DNA of 64,000 nucleotides, from contig NZ_FOAS01000005.1 of assembly GCF_900109735.1 (NCBI RefSeq), positions 1 through 64,000 of the forward strand, written 5' to 3'. The notes beneath the pieces were generated by a model that was not told where the DNA came from, did no database searches, and saw only the letters and a list, made by a program, of their open reading frames with translations. Positions 30,356 through 39,887 of this stretch are shown piece by piece. A program made the position numbers and the translations under genes. The first letter of the stretch is position 1, and each line of letters opens with the position of its first letter. The stretch comes from Atopomonas hussainii. GTDB lineage: Bacteria > Pseudomonadota > Gammaproteobacteria > Pseudomonadales > Pseudomonadaceae.

Positions 30356-30874
30356 ATGGCTAACGAACCCTACACCCGCACGAATCAGAAGATGTACTTT
30401 GCTGGCCTAGTGCTGGAGCAGTGGCGCCAGAGCGAAGCCAAACCTGCACCGAATCAACCCGCCTTAGAGCAATCGCTGCGCGAAGCGGCGTTGTTTCATT
30501 TGCACGGCGCGGCGTTGGCCTTGGGGCAGGAGATTGCCTCGTATTACCGTCTGCCGATTGCGACCGCTGATCGCGTCAGCAGCTTAGTCAGCAAGCACAA
30601 TCTTGAGCAGCACCCCGGCGCTGAGCTGGCCGAGTTGGTGGAAATCCTCTATGCCGAGGACAGTTGGCTTAAGGCGCTGGTTACGCATTACGAGGCGTTA
30701 CAGCGTCCGGTGCAGCCCAGTGCGCTGAATAAGATTGATCCGGCCGTGCAGTTAATTGGCCGCAGTAGCGAACAAGAAGACGCTGCGCCGCTGGCCCGCG
30801 AAACCTTAAGCGAATGGCGTGAGCAGCTGAAGCAGCTGATCATGCGCCTACGCGAAGGCCTGAATGAATGGTAA
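30356..30874 (+). CDS. Conserved hypothetical protein, DUF6586-like
   Basis: A 172-residue soluble, helical protein. I recognise it as the protein found after topA in Pseudomonas (PA3010 type, DUF6586), but no function is known. It starts MANEPYTRTNQKMYFAGLVL. ATG 30356 follows GGAGG; the frame opens upstream at 30332. No membrane segments or catalytic motifs are visible. It stays close to topA and to the next small gene, so the three may form one operon. Confidence 0.78.
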   Translation: MANEPYTRTNQKMYFAGLVLEQWRQSEAKPAPNQPALEQSLREAALFHLHGAALALGQEIASYYRLPIATADRVSSLVSKHNLEQHPGAELAELVEILYAEDSWLKALVTHYEALQRPVQPSALNKIDPAVQLIGRSSEQEDAAPLARETLSEWREQLKQLIMRLREGLNEW

Positions 30875-30911
30875 AACCCGCGCCAGCTGCGGGTGCAAGA
30901 CTGGAGTCCCA

Positions 30912-31145
30912 ATGTCGACATCCTTTTTAGAAATCGTCGAGCTGCCTGATGGCCGCATTGCTTTGCGCCGCTCGGAAGAAGAAAACGAACCGCTGGTGAT
31001 TATCGAGTTCTCTGGCGATGCCAAAGGCTTTTTACACGGCCAGCAAGTTGAGGTGGCTAAGGCCATGCTCAATGTCGGTGTGCAAATGGCGGCGCGCATG
31101 GCGGAAGGCGAGAAAATCGAAGAAGGCCCGCGCGTGCTGCATTAA
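30912..31145 (+). CDS. Conserved small protein (PA3009-like)
   Basis: A 77-residue protein with the conserved start MSTSFLEIVELPDGRIALRR. Its order after topA and the DUF6586 gene matches P. aeruginosa. Function unknown; it looks like a small soluble alpha/beta protein without metal motifs. ATG 30912 follows TGGAG at good spacing; the frame opens at 30864. In P. aeruginosa lexA-sulA would follow, but here the neighbour is suhB. Confidence 0.78.
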   Translation: MSTSFLEIVELPDGRIALRRSEEENEPLVIIEFSGDAKGFLHGQQVEVAKAMLNVGVQMAARMAEGEKIEEGPRVLH

Positions 31146-31157
31146 GTGTTTGCGCGG

Positions 31158-31198
31158 CAATAAAAAATCCCCGGTCTGTGCCGGGGATTCTTTATTGC
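31158..31198. terminator. Bidirectional terminator between the PA3009-like gene and suhB
   Basis: Inner stem AATCCCCGG / CCGGGGATT, flanked by an outer CAATAAA / TTTATTG pair, gives A and T runs on both sides. It serves both convergent genes. Confidence 0.88.
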
Positions 31199-31211
31199 GC
31201 CGATTAAACGC

Positions 31212-32027
31212 TTAGCGCTTAAGGGCTGGCGGCAGGTGCGGCTGAATCGCAGTCAGCACGGCTTTAAAGCACTTAGTGTTGCCGGCCACGATATGGCCCT
31301 TGGCCAAATAGTCGTGGCTGCCGGTGAAGTCGCTGACTAAACCGCCAGCTTCTTGAATCAGCAGGGCGCCTGCGGCCATGTCCCACTCCGACAGGCCAAA
31401 CTCCCAGAAGGCATCGAAGCGACCAGCGGCGACATAGGCCAAGTCCAGGCTGGCGGCGCCGGCGCGGCGAATGCCGGCGGTTTCGCCGGCCAGGCTGCGG
31501 AACATGCCCAAGTAGCTGTCGAGGTGATCCAGTTGCTCGTCACGGAACGGGAAGCCGGTGCCGAGCAGGGCGCCTTCCAAGCTCTTGCGATTGGTCACGC
31601 GAATGCGCTTACCGTTTAACGCAGCGCCACGGCCACGGCTGGCGGTGAATTCTTCTTGGCGTGACGGGTCGAGTACCACGGCATGCTCAAGGCGGCCCTT
31701 GTATTTGCAGGCGATGCTTACGGCATAGTGCGGCAGGCCGCGGATGAAGTTAGTGGTGCCGTCCAGCGGATCGATAATCCAGATGTAGTCCTTGCCTTCG
31801 CCTTTGCCTTCTTTAAAGCCGCTTTCTTCGCCGAAGAAACCGTGGTCCGGGTAGGCTTTCTGTAAGGTGGAGATAATCAGGCGTTCAGCCGAGCGGTCGA
31901 TCTCGGTGACGTAGTCCTTGGCATCCTTTTCGTTGACGCTGATGGCATCCAAGCGATCGGTAGAGCGGATGATCAGTTCGCCCGCCGCGCGAGCAGCGCG
32001 CAGGGCAATGTTCAACATGGGTTGCAT
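31212..32027 (-). CDS. suhB: Inositol-1-monophosphatase SuhB
   Basis: Mg2+-dependent, Li+-sensitive phosphatase of the IMPase family; bacterial SuhB also takes part in Nus-dependent antitermination of rRNA operons. The 271-residue protein has metal-binding motifs GEESGFKEG near residue 67, WIIDPLDGTTNFIRG near 83, and WDMAAGALLIQEAGG near 214. The start MQPMLNIALRAARAAGELI matches the Pseudomonas family. It is divergent from trmJ and ends at the shared terminator at 31158. Confidence 0.95.
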   Translation of the reverse strand: MQPMLNIALRAARAAGELIIRSTDRLDAISVNEKDAKDYVTEIDRSAERLIISTLQKAYPDHGFFGEESGFKEGKGEGKDYIWIIDPLDGTTNFIRGLPHYAVSIACKYKGRLEHAVVLDPSRQEEFTASRGRGAALNGKRIRVTNRKSLEGALLGTGFPFRDEQLDHLDSYLGMFRSLAGETAGIRRAGAASLDLAYVAAGRFDAFWEFGLSEWDMAAGALLIQEAGGLVSDFTGSHDYLAKGHIVAGNTKCFKAVLTAIQPHLPPALKR

Positions 32028-32186
32028 GACGGATACCTGGACTGTTAAAGAAAGCCGGCAATTCTAGCAGAAATGCGCGCGACTTGAAGGTGTGATGGCG
32101 GCATCGGTGGTGCTTTTGTACCATGCGTTTTTTGCTCTGGAAGTTGCCGTGCGTTGGTCGCTTCCCCAGTCTTGAAGAGATAAGCG

Positions 32187-32969
32187 TTGGATAAGATTCG
32201 TATTGTGCTGGTCAATACCAGCCATCCCGGCAATATCGGCGGCGCCGCTCGCGCGATGAAGAACATGGGTTTGGCGCATTTGTATTTGGTCGAGCCGGAA
32301 GATTTCCCCAGTGGTGAGGCGCGTGCGCGGGCTTCTGGCGCCGATGATGTACTGGAGGGCGCCATTGTGGTGGCGTCGCTGGATGAGGCGCTGGCTGGCT
32401 GCTCGTTAGTGATGGGCACCAGTGCGCGCGATCGGCGTATTCCGCTGTCGCTGCTCGATCCGCGTGAGGCGGCAGAAAAAGCCTTCACCCAGTTGGATGA
32501 CAACATTGAAGGCGATATTGCCTTGGTGTTTGGGCGCGAGCATTCGGGGCTGACCAACGAAGAGCTGCAGCGTTGCCAGTTTCATATTCATATTCCGTCG
32601 AACCCTGAATTCAGCTCGCTGAATTTGGCGGCAGCGGTGCAGGTGCTGGTCTATGAGCTGCGTATGGCGCAGCTGCAGCGTGCTGGCGAGCCAACCAAGA
32701 TGCGCAAGTTTGAAGCGTCCTCGATGCTCAATGAGCAGCCGGCCAGCGCCGATGAGATGGAGCGTTATTTTGAGCATCTTGAGCAAGTGTTGATTGAAGT
32801 TGGCTTCCACGACCCCAATAAACCTCGTCATCTGATGGCGCGTTTGCGCCGTTTGTACGGTCGCGCGGGGGTCAGCAAGCTAGAGATGAATATTCTGCGT
32901 GGCATACTCACCGAGACGCAGCGCAGCTTGCGCGGCGAAAATCCAACCAGGAGCAATGACGATGTTTAA
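32187..32969 (+). CDS. trmJ: tRNA (cytidine/uridine-32-2'-O-)-methyltransferase TrmJ
   Basis: SPOUT-class methyltransferase that methylates the ribose of residue 32 in several tRNAs. The 260-residue protein starts [27 protein letters not shown]. The knotted SAM region includes [15 protein letters not shown] near residue 112 and [16 protein letters not shown] near residue 135. No ATG fits: the frame uses TTG at 32187 after a GAAGAG site, so a TTG start is likely. Its end overlaps the cysE start by eight bases. It is divergent from suhB. Confidence 0.93.
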   Translation: MDKIRIVLVNTSHPGNIGGAARAMKNMGLAHLYLVEPEDFPSGEARARASGADDVLEGAIVVASLDEALAGCSLVMGTSARDRRIPLSLLDPREAAEKAFTQLDDNIEGDIALVFGREHSGLTNEELQRCQFHIHIPSNPEFSSLNLAAAVQVLVYELRMAQLQRAGEPTKMRKFEASSMLNEQPASADEMERYFEHLEQVLIEVGFHDPNKPRHLMARLRRLYGRAGVSKLEMNILRGILTETQRSLRGENPTRSNDDV

Positions 32970-33762
32970 AGGCATGAAGGACGATATCCAGAGCGTATTT
33001 CGCCGCGATCCTGCGGCGCGTAATACCTGGGAAGTCCTGACCTGTTATCCGGGTCTGCATGCTATTTGGTTGCATCGTATTGCTCATGCACTGTGGTTGC
33101 GTGGCTGGAAATGGCTGGCGCGCATGGTGTCTAACCTGGGGCGGCTGTTGACTGGGATCGAGATTCACCCGGGCGCCAAAGTCGGTCAGCGCTTCTTCAT
33201 CGACCACGGCATGGGTGTGGTGATTGGTGAAACCGCTGAAATCGGCAATGACGTCACCCTCTACCAGGGCGTGACCTTGGGCGGCACCAGCTGGAATAAA
33301 GGCAAGCGCCACCCCACGTTGGAAGATGGCGTGGTGGTCGGTGCTGGCGCGAAAGTGCTGGGCCCGTTCACCGTGGGCGCGGGGGCTAAAATTGGCTCCA
33401 ATGCCGTGGTCACCAAAGAAGTGCCGGCAGGTGCAACGGCGGTGGGTATTCCTGGGCGCATTATCGCTAAGGCGACTGATGAGCAAACGGCACGCCGTCA
33501 GGCGATGGCGGAGAAAATTGGCTTCGATGCCTACGGTATGAGCCAAGACATGCCCGACCCGGTGGCGCAGGCCATTGGACAGCTGCTCGATCACATGCAA
33601 GCGGTTGACGATCGTTTGCAGGGCATGTGCAAGGCACTGACGGCGCTGGGCAGCGATTACTGCGCCAAGGCGCTGCCTGAGTTGAACCCGGAAAGCTTTG
33701 CTGGCGTGGCAGATGTCAGTGTGGCGGAGCCTGAGGCGGCAGCGCCTACCAGTAAAGACTAG
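32962..33762 (+). CDS. cysE: Serine O-acetyltransferase
   Basis: Makes O-acetylserine from serine and acetyl-CoA, the first step of cysteine synthesis. This also supports the adjacent iron-sulfur operon by supplying the sulfur donor. The 266-residue protein is the short form, with the family motif [17 protein letters not shown] near residue 75 and left-handed beta-helix hexapeptide repeats (about 60-170). The C-terminal tail is longer than the core fold. Two ATGs fit, 32956 and 32962; AGGAG at eight bases favours 32962. It overlaps trmJ by eight bases. Confidence 0.94.
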   Translation: MFKGMKDDIQSVFRRDPAARNTWEVLTCYPGLHAIWLHRIAHALWLRGWKWLARMVSNLGRLLTGIEIHPGAKVGQRFFIDHGMGVVIGETAEIGNDVTLYQGVTLGGTSWNKGKRHPTLEDGVVVGAGAKVLGPFTVGAGAKIGSNAVVTKEVPAGATAVGIPGRIIAKATDEQTARRQAMAEKIGFDAYGMSQDMPDPVAQAIGQLLDHMQAVDDRLQGMCKALTALGSDYCAKALPELNPESFAGVADVSVAEPEAAAPTSKD

Positions 33763-33812
33763 GGGCTGAATCAGGTCGGGCGTTCTGCTATAGTGCGCCC
33801 GGCTTTGGTGTC

Positions 33813-33837
33813 TTACCTGAGTAAATTAGTCAGGTAA
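33813..33837 (+). promoter_or_regulatory. IscR type 1 binding site 1
   Basis: Palindromic stretch with arms TTACCTGA and TCAGGTAA around GTAAATTAG, fitting the known type 1 IscR motif. [2Fe-2S]-IscR would bind here to repress the operon. Confidence 0.82.
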
Positions 33838-33838
33838 A

Positions 33839-33863
33839 AGCTTGACTAAAATAGTCGGGATTA
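33839..33863 (+). promoter_or_regulatory. IscR type 1 binding site 2, overlapping the iscR promoter
   Basis: GACTAAAATAGTCGG core with flanks AGCTT and GATTA, a second type 1 IscR site one base after the first. It overlaps the -35 TTGACT at 33842-33847. Confidence 0.8.
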
Positions 33864-33870
33864 GCATACT
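33842..33870 (+). promoter_or_regulatory. iscR promoter
   Basis: -35 TTGACT at 33842 and -10 CATACT at 33865 with 17-base spacing. IscR site 2 covers the -35 and spacer, fitting direct repression. Confidence 0.7.
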
Positions 33871-33901
33871 GACGCCACGTTCCAGCCATACGTGATATGT
33901 C

Positions 33902-34390
33902 ATGCGTCTGACCACTAAGGGCCGTTACGCGGTTACCGCCATGCTCGATTTAGCGCTGCATGCGCAAGCGGGCCCCGTATCTCTGGCCGATATCTCCGAG
34001 CGCCAGGGTATTTCCCTGTCCTATCTTGAACAGCTCTTTGCCAAGCTGCGGCGACGCGATCTGGTTTCCAGTGTGCGCGGTCCGGGCGGTGGTTATCAGC
34101 TGTCGCGTGAGATGCAAGGCATTCACGTGGCGGAAGTGATTGATGCCGTGAATGAGTCTGTCGATGCCACCCGTTGCGGTGGGCATGGCACGTGCCATCC
34201 CGGCGGAACCTGTCTGACCCATCACCTGTGGTGTGATTTGAGTCAACAGATTCACGATTTTCTCAGCGATATTAGCCTGGCGGACCTGGTTAGCCGCCGC
34301 GAAGTCCAGGAAGTCGCAGCGCGTCAGGATCGCCGAGCCGGCGAATCGCGTCGCGCGCTAGAAACTATTCTGACGTCGGCAGTTGACTGA
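33902..34390 (+). CDS. iscR: Iron-sulfur cluster assembly regulator IscR
   Basis: Rrf2-family repressor that senses cellular Fe-S status with its own [2Fe-2S] cluster. The 162-residue protein has the winged-helix start [21 protein letters not shown]. The three cluster cysteines are in [13 protein letters not shown] near residues 92-104, with the fourth ligand His in [10 protein letters not shown]. The gene heads the complete isc operon and lies behind two type 1 IscR boxes, so it is autoregulated. Confidence 0.97.
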   Translation: MRLTTKGRYAVTAMLDLALHAQAGPVSLADISERQGISLSYLEQLFAKLRRRDLVSSVRGPGGGYQLSREMQGIHVAEVIDAVNESVDATRCGGHGTCHPGGTCLTHHLWCDLSQQIHDFLSDISLADLVSRREVQEVAARQDRRAGESRRALETILTSAVD

Positions 34391-34422
34391 CCGACGCGCC
34401 CAAGCCTGAGGGGAATTGCACC

Positions 34423-35637
34423 ATGAAATTGCCGATTTATCTTGACTACTCAGCGACCACTCCGGTGGATCCGCGCGTAGCGCAGAAGATGATCGAATGC
34501 CTGACCTTGGAAGGGAATTTCGGCAATCCGGCATCGCGCTCGCACTTGTTTGGCTGGAAGGCCGAAGAGGCGGTAGAAAACGCGCGTCGCCAAGTGGCCG
34601 AGCTGGTCAATGCTGATCCGCGTGAAATCGTCTGGACCAGCGGCGCGACCGAATCTGACAACCTGGCTATTAAAGGTGTGGCGCACTTTTACCAGAGCAA
34701 AGGTAAGCACATCATTACCTCGAAGATTGAGCACAAAGCCGTGCTCGACACCACGCGCCAGTTGGAGCGTGAAGGCTTCGAAGTGACCTATTTAGAGCCC
34801 GATAGCGACGGCATCATCACCGCCGCGCAAGTCGAAGCAGCGCTGCGTGAAGACACCATCTTGGTCAGCCTCATGCACGTGAATAACGAGATCGGCACCA
34901 TCACCGATATCGCTGCCATTGGCGAGCTGACCCGTTCGCGCGGCGTGTTGTTCCACGTCGATGCGGCGCAGTCTACCGGCAAGGTGGAAATCGACTTGGA
35001 CACGCTTAAAGTCGATCTGATGTCGTTCTCAGCGCACAAAACTTACGGCCCTAAGGGCGTTGGCGCCTTGTATGTGCGTCGTAAGCCGCGCGTACGCATC
35101 GAAGCGCAAATGCACGGTGGCGGCCATGAGCGTGGCATGCGCTCCGGCACACTGGCGACCCACCAGCTGGTTGGTATGGGCGAAGCCTTCCGCTTGGCCA
35201 AAGAAGAATTGTCTAAAGACCGCGCCCACGCGCAAGCGCTGGCGAAGCGTTTCTGGGATCAGCTGAGCGATATCGAAGAGGTATACCTCAACGGCTCGGC
35301 GACCGCGCGCGTGGCGCAGAACATGAACGTCAGCTTCAACTTTGTCGAAGGCGAATCTCTATTGATGTCGCTGAAAGACCTCGCCGTGTCGTCTGGCTCG
35401 GCCTGTACCTCGGCATCGCTGGAGCCTTCTTATGTCTTGCGCGCGCTGGGCCGCAGCGACGAGCTGGCACACAGCTCGATCCGCTTCAGCTTTGGCCGTT
35501 TTACCACCGACGAAGAGGTCGACTACGCCGCGGCGCAAGTGCGCAAAGCGGTGGACAAGCTGCGTGAGCTGTCGCCCCTGTGGGATATGTATAAGGACGG
35601 CGTAGACCTGTCCAAGGTGCAGTGGCAAGCCCACTGA
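34423..35637 (+). CDS. iscS: Cysteine desulfurase IscS
   Basis: PLP enzyme that takes sulfur from cysteine and passes it to IscU, to tRNA thiolation and to other acceptors. The 404-residue protein shows the PLP lysine in [12 protein letters not shown] near residue 206 and the active-site loop [13 protein letters not shown] with the persulfide Cys near residue 328. The C-terminal end QWQAH is as in gammaproteobacterial IscS. The start [17 protein letters not shown] is standard. iscU follows 28 bases later. Confidence 0.97.
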   Translation: MKLPIYLDYSATTPVDPRVAQKMIECLTLEGNFGNPASRSHLFGWKAEEAVENARRQVAELVNADPREIVWTSGATESDNLAIKGVAHFYQSKGKHIITSKIEHKAVLDTTRQLEREGFEVTYLEPDSDGIITAAQVEAALREDTILVSLMHVNNEIGTITDIAAIGELTRSRGVLFHVDAAQSTGKVEIDLDTLKVDLMSFSAHKTYGPKGVGALYVRRKPRVRIEAQMHGGGHERGMRSGTLATHQLVGMGEAFRLAKEELSKDRAHAQALAKRFWDQLSDIEEVYLNGSATARVAQNMNVSFNFVEGESLLMSLKDLAVSSGSACTSASLEPSYVLRALGRSDELAHSSIRFSFGRFTTDEEVDYAAAQVRKAVDKLRELSPLWDMYKDGVDLSKVQWQAH

Positions 35638-35665
35638 GCCCCAAACGATTAGCGAGGATATAGTC

Positions 35666-36052
35666 ATGGCATACAGCGAAAAGGTCATCGACCACTACGA
35701 AAACCCGCGTAACGTCGGCAAGCTCGACGATCACGATCAGGCTGTTGGTACTGGCATGGTCGGCGCGCCCGCGTGCGGCGACGTAATGCGCCTGCAAATC
35801 AAGGTCAGCGCCGACGGCGTGATCGAAGACGCCAAGTTCAAAACCTACGGTTGCGGCTCGGCGATTGCTTCTAGCTCGCTCGCCACTGAGTGGATGAAAG
35901 GCAAGACGCTGGACGAAGCAGCGCAGATCAAAAATACCCAGTTGGCCGAAGAGTTGGCCTTGCCGCCGGTCAAAATTCACTGCTCGGTTCTGGCTGAAGA
36001 TGCCATCAAGGCAGCAGTCCAAGACTACAAGCAGAAAAACGGTATTTCCTGA
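35666..36052 (+). CDS. iscU: Iron-sulfur cluster scaffold IscU
   Basis: Scaffold on which [2Fe-2S] clusters are built. The 128-residue protein has all three cysteines: GAPACGDVM near residue 37, [12 protein letters not shown] near 63, and [12 protein letters not shown] near 106. The chaperone-binding LPPVK is at about 99-103, recognised by the HscA partner encoded nearby. It sits between iscS and iscA in the usual order. Confidence 0.97.
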   Translation: MAYSEKVIDHYENPRNVGKLDDHDQAVGTGMVGAPACGDVMRLQIKVSADGVIEDAKFKTYGCGSAIASSSLATEWMKGKTLDEAAQIKNTQLAEELALPPVKIHCSVLAEDAIKAAVQDYKQKNGIS

Positions 36053-36062
36053 GGAGTCAGCC

Positions 36063-36386
36063 ATGGCAGTCACCATGACCGAAGCGGCAGCCAAGCATGT
36101 ACAGCGCTCACTGGATGGGCGCGGTAAAGGCGAGGGGATTCGCGTGGGTGTGCGGACGACCGGCTGCTCCGGAATGGCGTATGTGTTGGAGTTTGTTGAC
36201 GAAGTGGTCGGCGAAGACCAAGTGTTCGAAAGTTTCGGCACTAAGGTGTTCGTCGATGCAAAAAGCTTGGTGTACATCGACGGCACAGAGCTGGACTTCG
36301 TCAAAGAAGGCTTAAACGAAGGCTTCAAGTTCAACAACCCCAACGTGCGCGGTGAATGCGGTTGCGGCGAAAGCTTCAATGTCTGA
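36063..36386 (+). CDS. iscA: Iron-sulfur cluster assembly protein IscA
   Basis: A-type carrier that delivers Fe-S clusters or iron to targets. The 107-residue protein has conserved cysteines at [13 protein letters not shown] (near residue 35) and in the C-terminal [12 protein letters not shown] 36063 ([13 protein letters not shown]) follows AGGAG; the frame opens upstream at 36000 inside iscU. Its end overlaps hscB by eight bases. Confidence 0.95.
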   Translation: MAVTMTEAAAKHVQRSLDGRGKGEGIRVGVRTTGCSGMAYVLEFVDEVVGEDQVFESFGTKVFVDAKSLVYIDGTELDFVKEGLNEGFKFNNPNVRGECGCGESFNV

Positions 36387-36888
36387 GTGCCATTTCGGCC
36401 TGTTTGGCCTAAAGCCCGCTTTCGAGCTGGATTTGACTGAGCTGGCCAGCCGTTATCGCGAACTGGCTCGCGCCATGCACCCGGATCGCTTCGCCGACGC
36501 CGATGCGCGTGAGCAGCGGCTGGCGATTGAGCGCTCGGCTAATCTCAATGATGCCTACCAAGTGCTGAAGAACCCGGCGCAACGCGCGCTGTATCTGCTG
36601 CGCTTGGAAGGCCATGAACTGCCGCTGGAAGCGACCGTGAAAGACCCCGAGTTCTTGATGCAGCAAATGCTGTTGCGTGAAGAACTCGAAGAGCTGGATC
36701 GGCTCGACGCCGTGGCCGCCTTTAAGCAGCGCTTAAAGCAGGCGCAAGCCCAGCAAGAAGGGCAGTTTGCTGCTTGCTGGCAGGTGCCTGAGCAGCGTGA
36801 AGAGGCCGAGCGTTTAGTGCGCCGTTTGCAGTTTCTCGACAAGTTGGCCAGGGAAGTGCGCCAGCTGGAAGAGCGTCTGGACGACTGA
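36379..36888 (+). CDS. hscB: Co-chaperone HscB
   Basis: J-domain protein that hands IscU to HscA and stimulates its ATPase. The 169-residue product shows the J-domain HPDRF signature near residue 34 and the C-terminal three-helix IscU-binding region. ATG 36379 gives [11 protein letters not shown] and overlaps the iscA stop by eight bases; the frame opens upstream at 36352. hscA follows 39 bases later. Confidence 0.94.
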   Translation: MSECHFGLFGLKPAFELDLTELASRYRELARAMHPDRFADADAREQRLAIERSANLNDAYQVLKNPAQRALYLLRLEGHELPLEATVKDPEFLMQQMLLREELEELDRLDAVAAFKQRLKQAQAQQEGQFAACWQVPEQREEAERLVRRLQFLDKLAREVRQLEERLDD

Positions 36889-36927
36889 ACCTGATATCAG
36901 CCGGCGTTGCTGGCTTAAGACGACAGC

Positions 36928-38790
36928 ATGGCCTTATTACAGATTGCAGAACCCGGGCAGAGCCCCAAGCCGCACGAGCGCCGTTTGGCGGTGGGCATCG
37001 ATCTTGGTACTACTAACTCGCTGGTCGCCAGTGTGCGCAGCGGTGTGGCTGAGCCGCTGAAAGATGCCCAAGGTGAGGTGATTCTGCCGTCGGCGGTGCA
37101 CTACCGCGAGGCGGATGTGGTGGTCGGCCGGGCTGCCAAAGCAGCGGCGATTGAAGATCCGTTGAATGCCATCGTGTCGGTCAAGCGCCTGATGGGGCGT
37201 GGCTTGAGCGATATCCACCAGCTTGGTGAGCAGCTGCCCTATGCCTTTGTGCAGGGCGATTCGCAGATGCCTTATCTGCAAACCCGCCAAGGGGCGAAAA
37301 GCCCGGTTGAAGTCTCGGCGGAAATTCTCAAAAGCCTGCGCGCTCGCGGTGAAGCGGCGTTAGGTGGTGACTTAGTGGGCGCGGTGATTACCGTGCCGGC
37401 CTATTTCGATGATGCACAGCGTCAAGCCACCAAAGATGCCGCGCGTTTGGCAGGCATTAACGTCTTGCGCTTGTTAAACGAGCCCACTGCGGCCGCCGTT
37501 GCCTACGGTTTAGATAAGCAGGCCGAAGGCGTAGTGGCGATTTACGACTTAGGCGGCGGCACCTTTGATGTGTCGATTCTGCGCCTGACGCGTGGTGTGT
37601 TTGAGGTGCTGGCCACCGGCGGCGATAGCGCTTTGGGTGGCGATGATTTGGATTTGGCCATCGCCCATTGGGTGCTGGCACAGGCGCAGGCCTCGACCGA
37701 TTTAACCCCCTCGCAGCAGCGCGAACTGTTAGCGCAAGCGTGCGCCGCCAAAGAAGCCTTGTCGCAAGTGTCTTCTGTGACGATGAGCTACGGCGCATGG
37801 CAAGGCGTGCTGACGCGCGAGCAGTTTGTTGAGCTGATCGATCCGTTAGTCGAGCGCACGCTGAAAGCCTGCCGCCGCGCCCTGCGCGATGCGCAGGTCG
37901 AGATTGAAGAAGTCGATGCCGTGGTGATGGTCGGCGGCTCGACGCGCGTGCCGCGTGTGCGTGAGTCAGTGGGCCGTTTATTTGCTCGTGAGCCGATGAC
38001 CGATATAGATCCCGATCAAGTAGTAGCTATCGGTGCGGCGATTCAGGCTGATGTGCTGGCGGGCAATCGCTCGGGTGATGATTTGCTCCTGCTGGATGTG
38101 ATTCCGCTGTCGCTAGGTTTAGAAACCATGGGCGGCTTGATGGAGAAAGTCATCAACCGCAACACCACGATTCCTTCGGCGCGCGCACAAGAATTCACCA
38201 CTTATAAAGATGGCCAGACGGCCATGCTGATTCATGTGCTGCAAGGCGAGCGTGAGCTGATTAAAGACTGCCGCTCGCTGGCGCGCTTTGAATTACGCGG
38301 TATTCCGCCGATGCCCGCCGGTGCAGCGAAGATTCGCGTGACCTTTCAGGTGGATGCCGACGGCTTGCTGAATGTCACCGCGCAGGAGCTCAACTCCGGC
38401 GTTGAGGCCAGCATTCAGGTCAAGCCGTCTTACGGCTTAAGCGATGACGAAATTGCCCGCATGCTCACCGAGTCGATGCAGCATGCCGGCGCCGATAAAG
38501 ATGCCCGCGCACTGGCTGAAGAGCAGGTCGAGGCTGATCGCTTGCTGGAAGCCGTGCAGGTTGCCCTGGCGGCCGATGGCTTGGCGCTGCTCTCGGAAGG
38601 TGAGCGCCGCGATATTGATGAGGCCATTGCCAAGCTGATCACGGTGCGTGGCGCTAGCCAAAGCCCGGCAGAGCTGAGTGCTGCGGTAAAATATTTGACT
38701 GAGGTTACCGACGAATTTGCTGCGCGACGTATGGATGCAGGCATCCGCGCCGCGCTGGCCGGGCGTAACCTGCAAGAGATTGAGGAATAA
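36928..38790 (+). CDS. hscA: Fe-S biogenesis chaperone HscA
   Basis: Specialised Hsp70 that helps transfer the cluster from IscU to acceptors. The 620-residue protein has the Hsp70 ATPase motifs [13 protein letters not shown] near residue 23, [12 protein letters not shown] near residue 205, and [13 protein letters not shown] near residue 333. The substrate-binding domain follows from about 385. The length is typical of HscA and shorter than DnaK. It lies between hscB and fdx. Confidence 0.96.
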   Translation: MALLQIAEPGQSPKPHERRLAVGIDLGTTNSLVASVRSGVAEPLKDAQGEVILPSAVHYREADVVVGRAAKAAAIEDPLNAIVSVKRLMGRGLSDIHQLGEQLPYAFVQGDSQMPYLQTRQGAKSPVEVSAEILKSLRARGEAALGGDLVGAVITVPAYFDDAQRQATKDAARLAGINVLRLLNEPTAAAVAYGLDKQAEGVVAIYDLGGGTFDVSILRLTRGVFEVLATGGDSALGGDDLDLAIAHWVLAQAQASTDLTPSQQRELLAQACAAKEALSQVSSVTMSYGAWQGVLTREQFVELIDPLVERTLKACRRALRDAQVEIEEVDAVVMVGGSTRVPRVRESVGRLFAREPMTDIDPDQVVAIGAAIQADVLAGNRSGDDLLLLDVIPLSLGLETMGGLMEKVINRNTTIPSARAQEFTTYKDGQTAMLIHVLQGERELIKDCRSLARFELRGIPPMPAGAAKIRVTFQVDADGLLNVTAQELNSGVEASIQVKPSYGLSDDEIARMLTESMQHAGADKDARALAEEQVEADRLLEAVQVALAADGLALLSEGERRDIDEAIAKLITVRGASQSPAELSAAVKYLTEVTDEFAARRMDAGIRAALAGRNLQEIEE

Positions 38791-38793
38791 TTG

Positions 38794-39132
38794 ATGCCCC
38801 AGATCGTTTTCTTACCGCACCCCGAGCATTGCCCTGAGGGCGCCGTGATCGAAGCGGAGCGTGGCGAAACCATTTGCGATGCAGCGCTGCGTAACGGCAT
38901 CGATATCGAGCACGCTTGTGAGAAGTCTTGCGCCTGCACCACGTGCCATGTGGTGGTGCGCGAGGGCTTTAATTCTATGGAGCCGTCTGACGAGCTAGAG
39001 GACGACATGCTCGATAAGGCTTGGGGTTTAGAGCCCGACTCGCGTCTGTCGTGTCAGGCTGTGGTGGCTGATAGCGATCTGGTGGTGGAGATCCCGAAAT
39101 ACACCATCAACCAAGTCTCCGAGCGTCACTGA
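38794..39132 (+). CDS. fdx: [2Fe-2S] ferredoxin of the isc operon
   Basis: Electron carrier for Fe-S cluster assembly. The 112-residue protein carries the adrenodoxin-type cluster motif CEKSCACTTC, with the distant fourth Cys in LSCQAVV. TTG 38791 is in frame just before ATG 38794; the ATG gives MPQIVFLPH, the normal start. It follows hscA by only three bases. Confidence 0.95.
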   Translation: MPQIVFLPHPEHCPEGAVIEAERGETICDAALRNGIDIEHACEKSCACTTCHVVVREGFNSMEPSDELEDDMLDKAWGLEPDSRLSCQAVVADSDLVVEIPKYTINQVSERH

Positions 39133-39141
39133 GGATTGGCT

Positions 39142-39336
39142 ATGAAATGGGTAGATGTGCTGGATATCGCCATCGAGCTCTGCGAAAGCAAGCCTGAGGT
39201 TGATCCGCGTTATGTGAATTTTGTCGATTTACATAACTGGGTTGTGGCTCTGCCGGATTTTGCCGATGACCCGCAGCGCGGCGGCGAGAAAGTGCTCGAA
39301 GCCATCCAGCAAGCGTGGATCGACGAGCTCGACTGA
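39142..39336 (+). CDS. iscX: IscX protein
   Basis: Small acidic protein of the isc operon that binds IscS and iron and is thought to tune cluster assembly. The 64-residue product has the conserved MKWVDVLDIAIELCE start and DPRYVNFVDLHNWV near residue 22. ATG 39142 is chosen over the upstream TTG at 39136. It ends the isc operon. Confidence 0.93.
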   Translation: MKWVDVLDIAIELCESKPEVDPRYVNFVDLHNWVVALPDFADDPQRGGEKVLEAIQQAWIDELD

Positions 39337-39370
39337 ACCAGCGGTCGTCGGCCCTTACGTTATTACCGCT

Positions 39371-39394
39371 AACCCGCGTATAATCCGCGGGTTT
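39371..39394 (+). promoter_or_regulatory. Hairpin with TATAAT between iscX and ndk
   Basis: Arms AACCCGCG and CGCGGGTT enclose TATAATC. It could be a weak terminator for isc, or the TATAAT at 39379-39384 could be the -10 of an ndk promoter with TTACGT at 39355 as a poor -35. I cannot tell these apart. Confidence 0.4.
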
Positions 39395-39434
39395 AATCCG
39401 TTGTTTTATTTTGTTTTCTTAATTGGAGTGATCC

Positions 39435-39866
39435 ATGGCTGTTGAACGCACCCTGTCCATCATTAAGCCCGATGCTGTTGCCAAGAACGTAATCGGCGAA
39501 GTCCTGAGCCGTTTCGAAAAGGCTGGCCTGCGCGTTGTGGCGTCTAAGATGGTTCAGCTGTCTGAGCGCGAAGCTGGCGGTTTCTACGCTGAGCACAAAG
39601 AGCGTCCTTTCTTCAAAGACCTGGTGTCTTTCATGACTTCCGGTCCGGTGGTTGTGCAAGTGCTGGAAGGTGAAGGCGCTATCGCTAAGAATCGTGAGCT
39701 GATGGGCGCTACCGACCCGAAGAAAGCTGACGCTGGCACCATCCGCGCTGATTTCGCCGTGTCTATCGACGAAAACGCTGTGCACGGCTCTGACTCGGAA
39801 GCCTCGGCTGCACGTGAAATCGCCTACTTCTTTGCTGCCACCGAAGTGTGCGCACGCATCCGCTAA
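39435..39866 (+). CDS. ndk: Nucleoside diphosphate kinase
   Basis: Transfers the terminal phosphate between nucleoside di- and triphosphates through a phosphohistidine. The 143-residue protein shows the active-site sequence [19 protein letters not shown] with the catalytic His near residue 117, and the start [19 protein letters not shown]. It is preceded by a good ribosome-binding site (TTGGAGTG). The order iscX-ndk-rlmN-pilF is typical of Pseudomonas. Confidence 0.97.
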   Translation: MAVERTLSIIKPDAVAKNVIGEVLSRFEKAGLRVVASKMVQLSEREAGGFYAEHKERPFFKDLVSFMTSGPVVVQVLEGEGAIAKNRELMGATDPKKADAGTIRADFAVSIDENAVHGSDSEASAAREIAYFFAATEVCARIR

Positions 39867-39887
39867 GTTTTAGCGAGTAGTAGAGTG

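Noticed and set aside
35501-36379. 292-codon minus-strand frame across iscS, iscU and iscA
   Set aside because: Antisense to three conserved isc genes; no recognisable protein.
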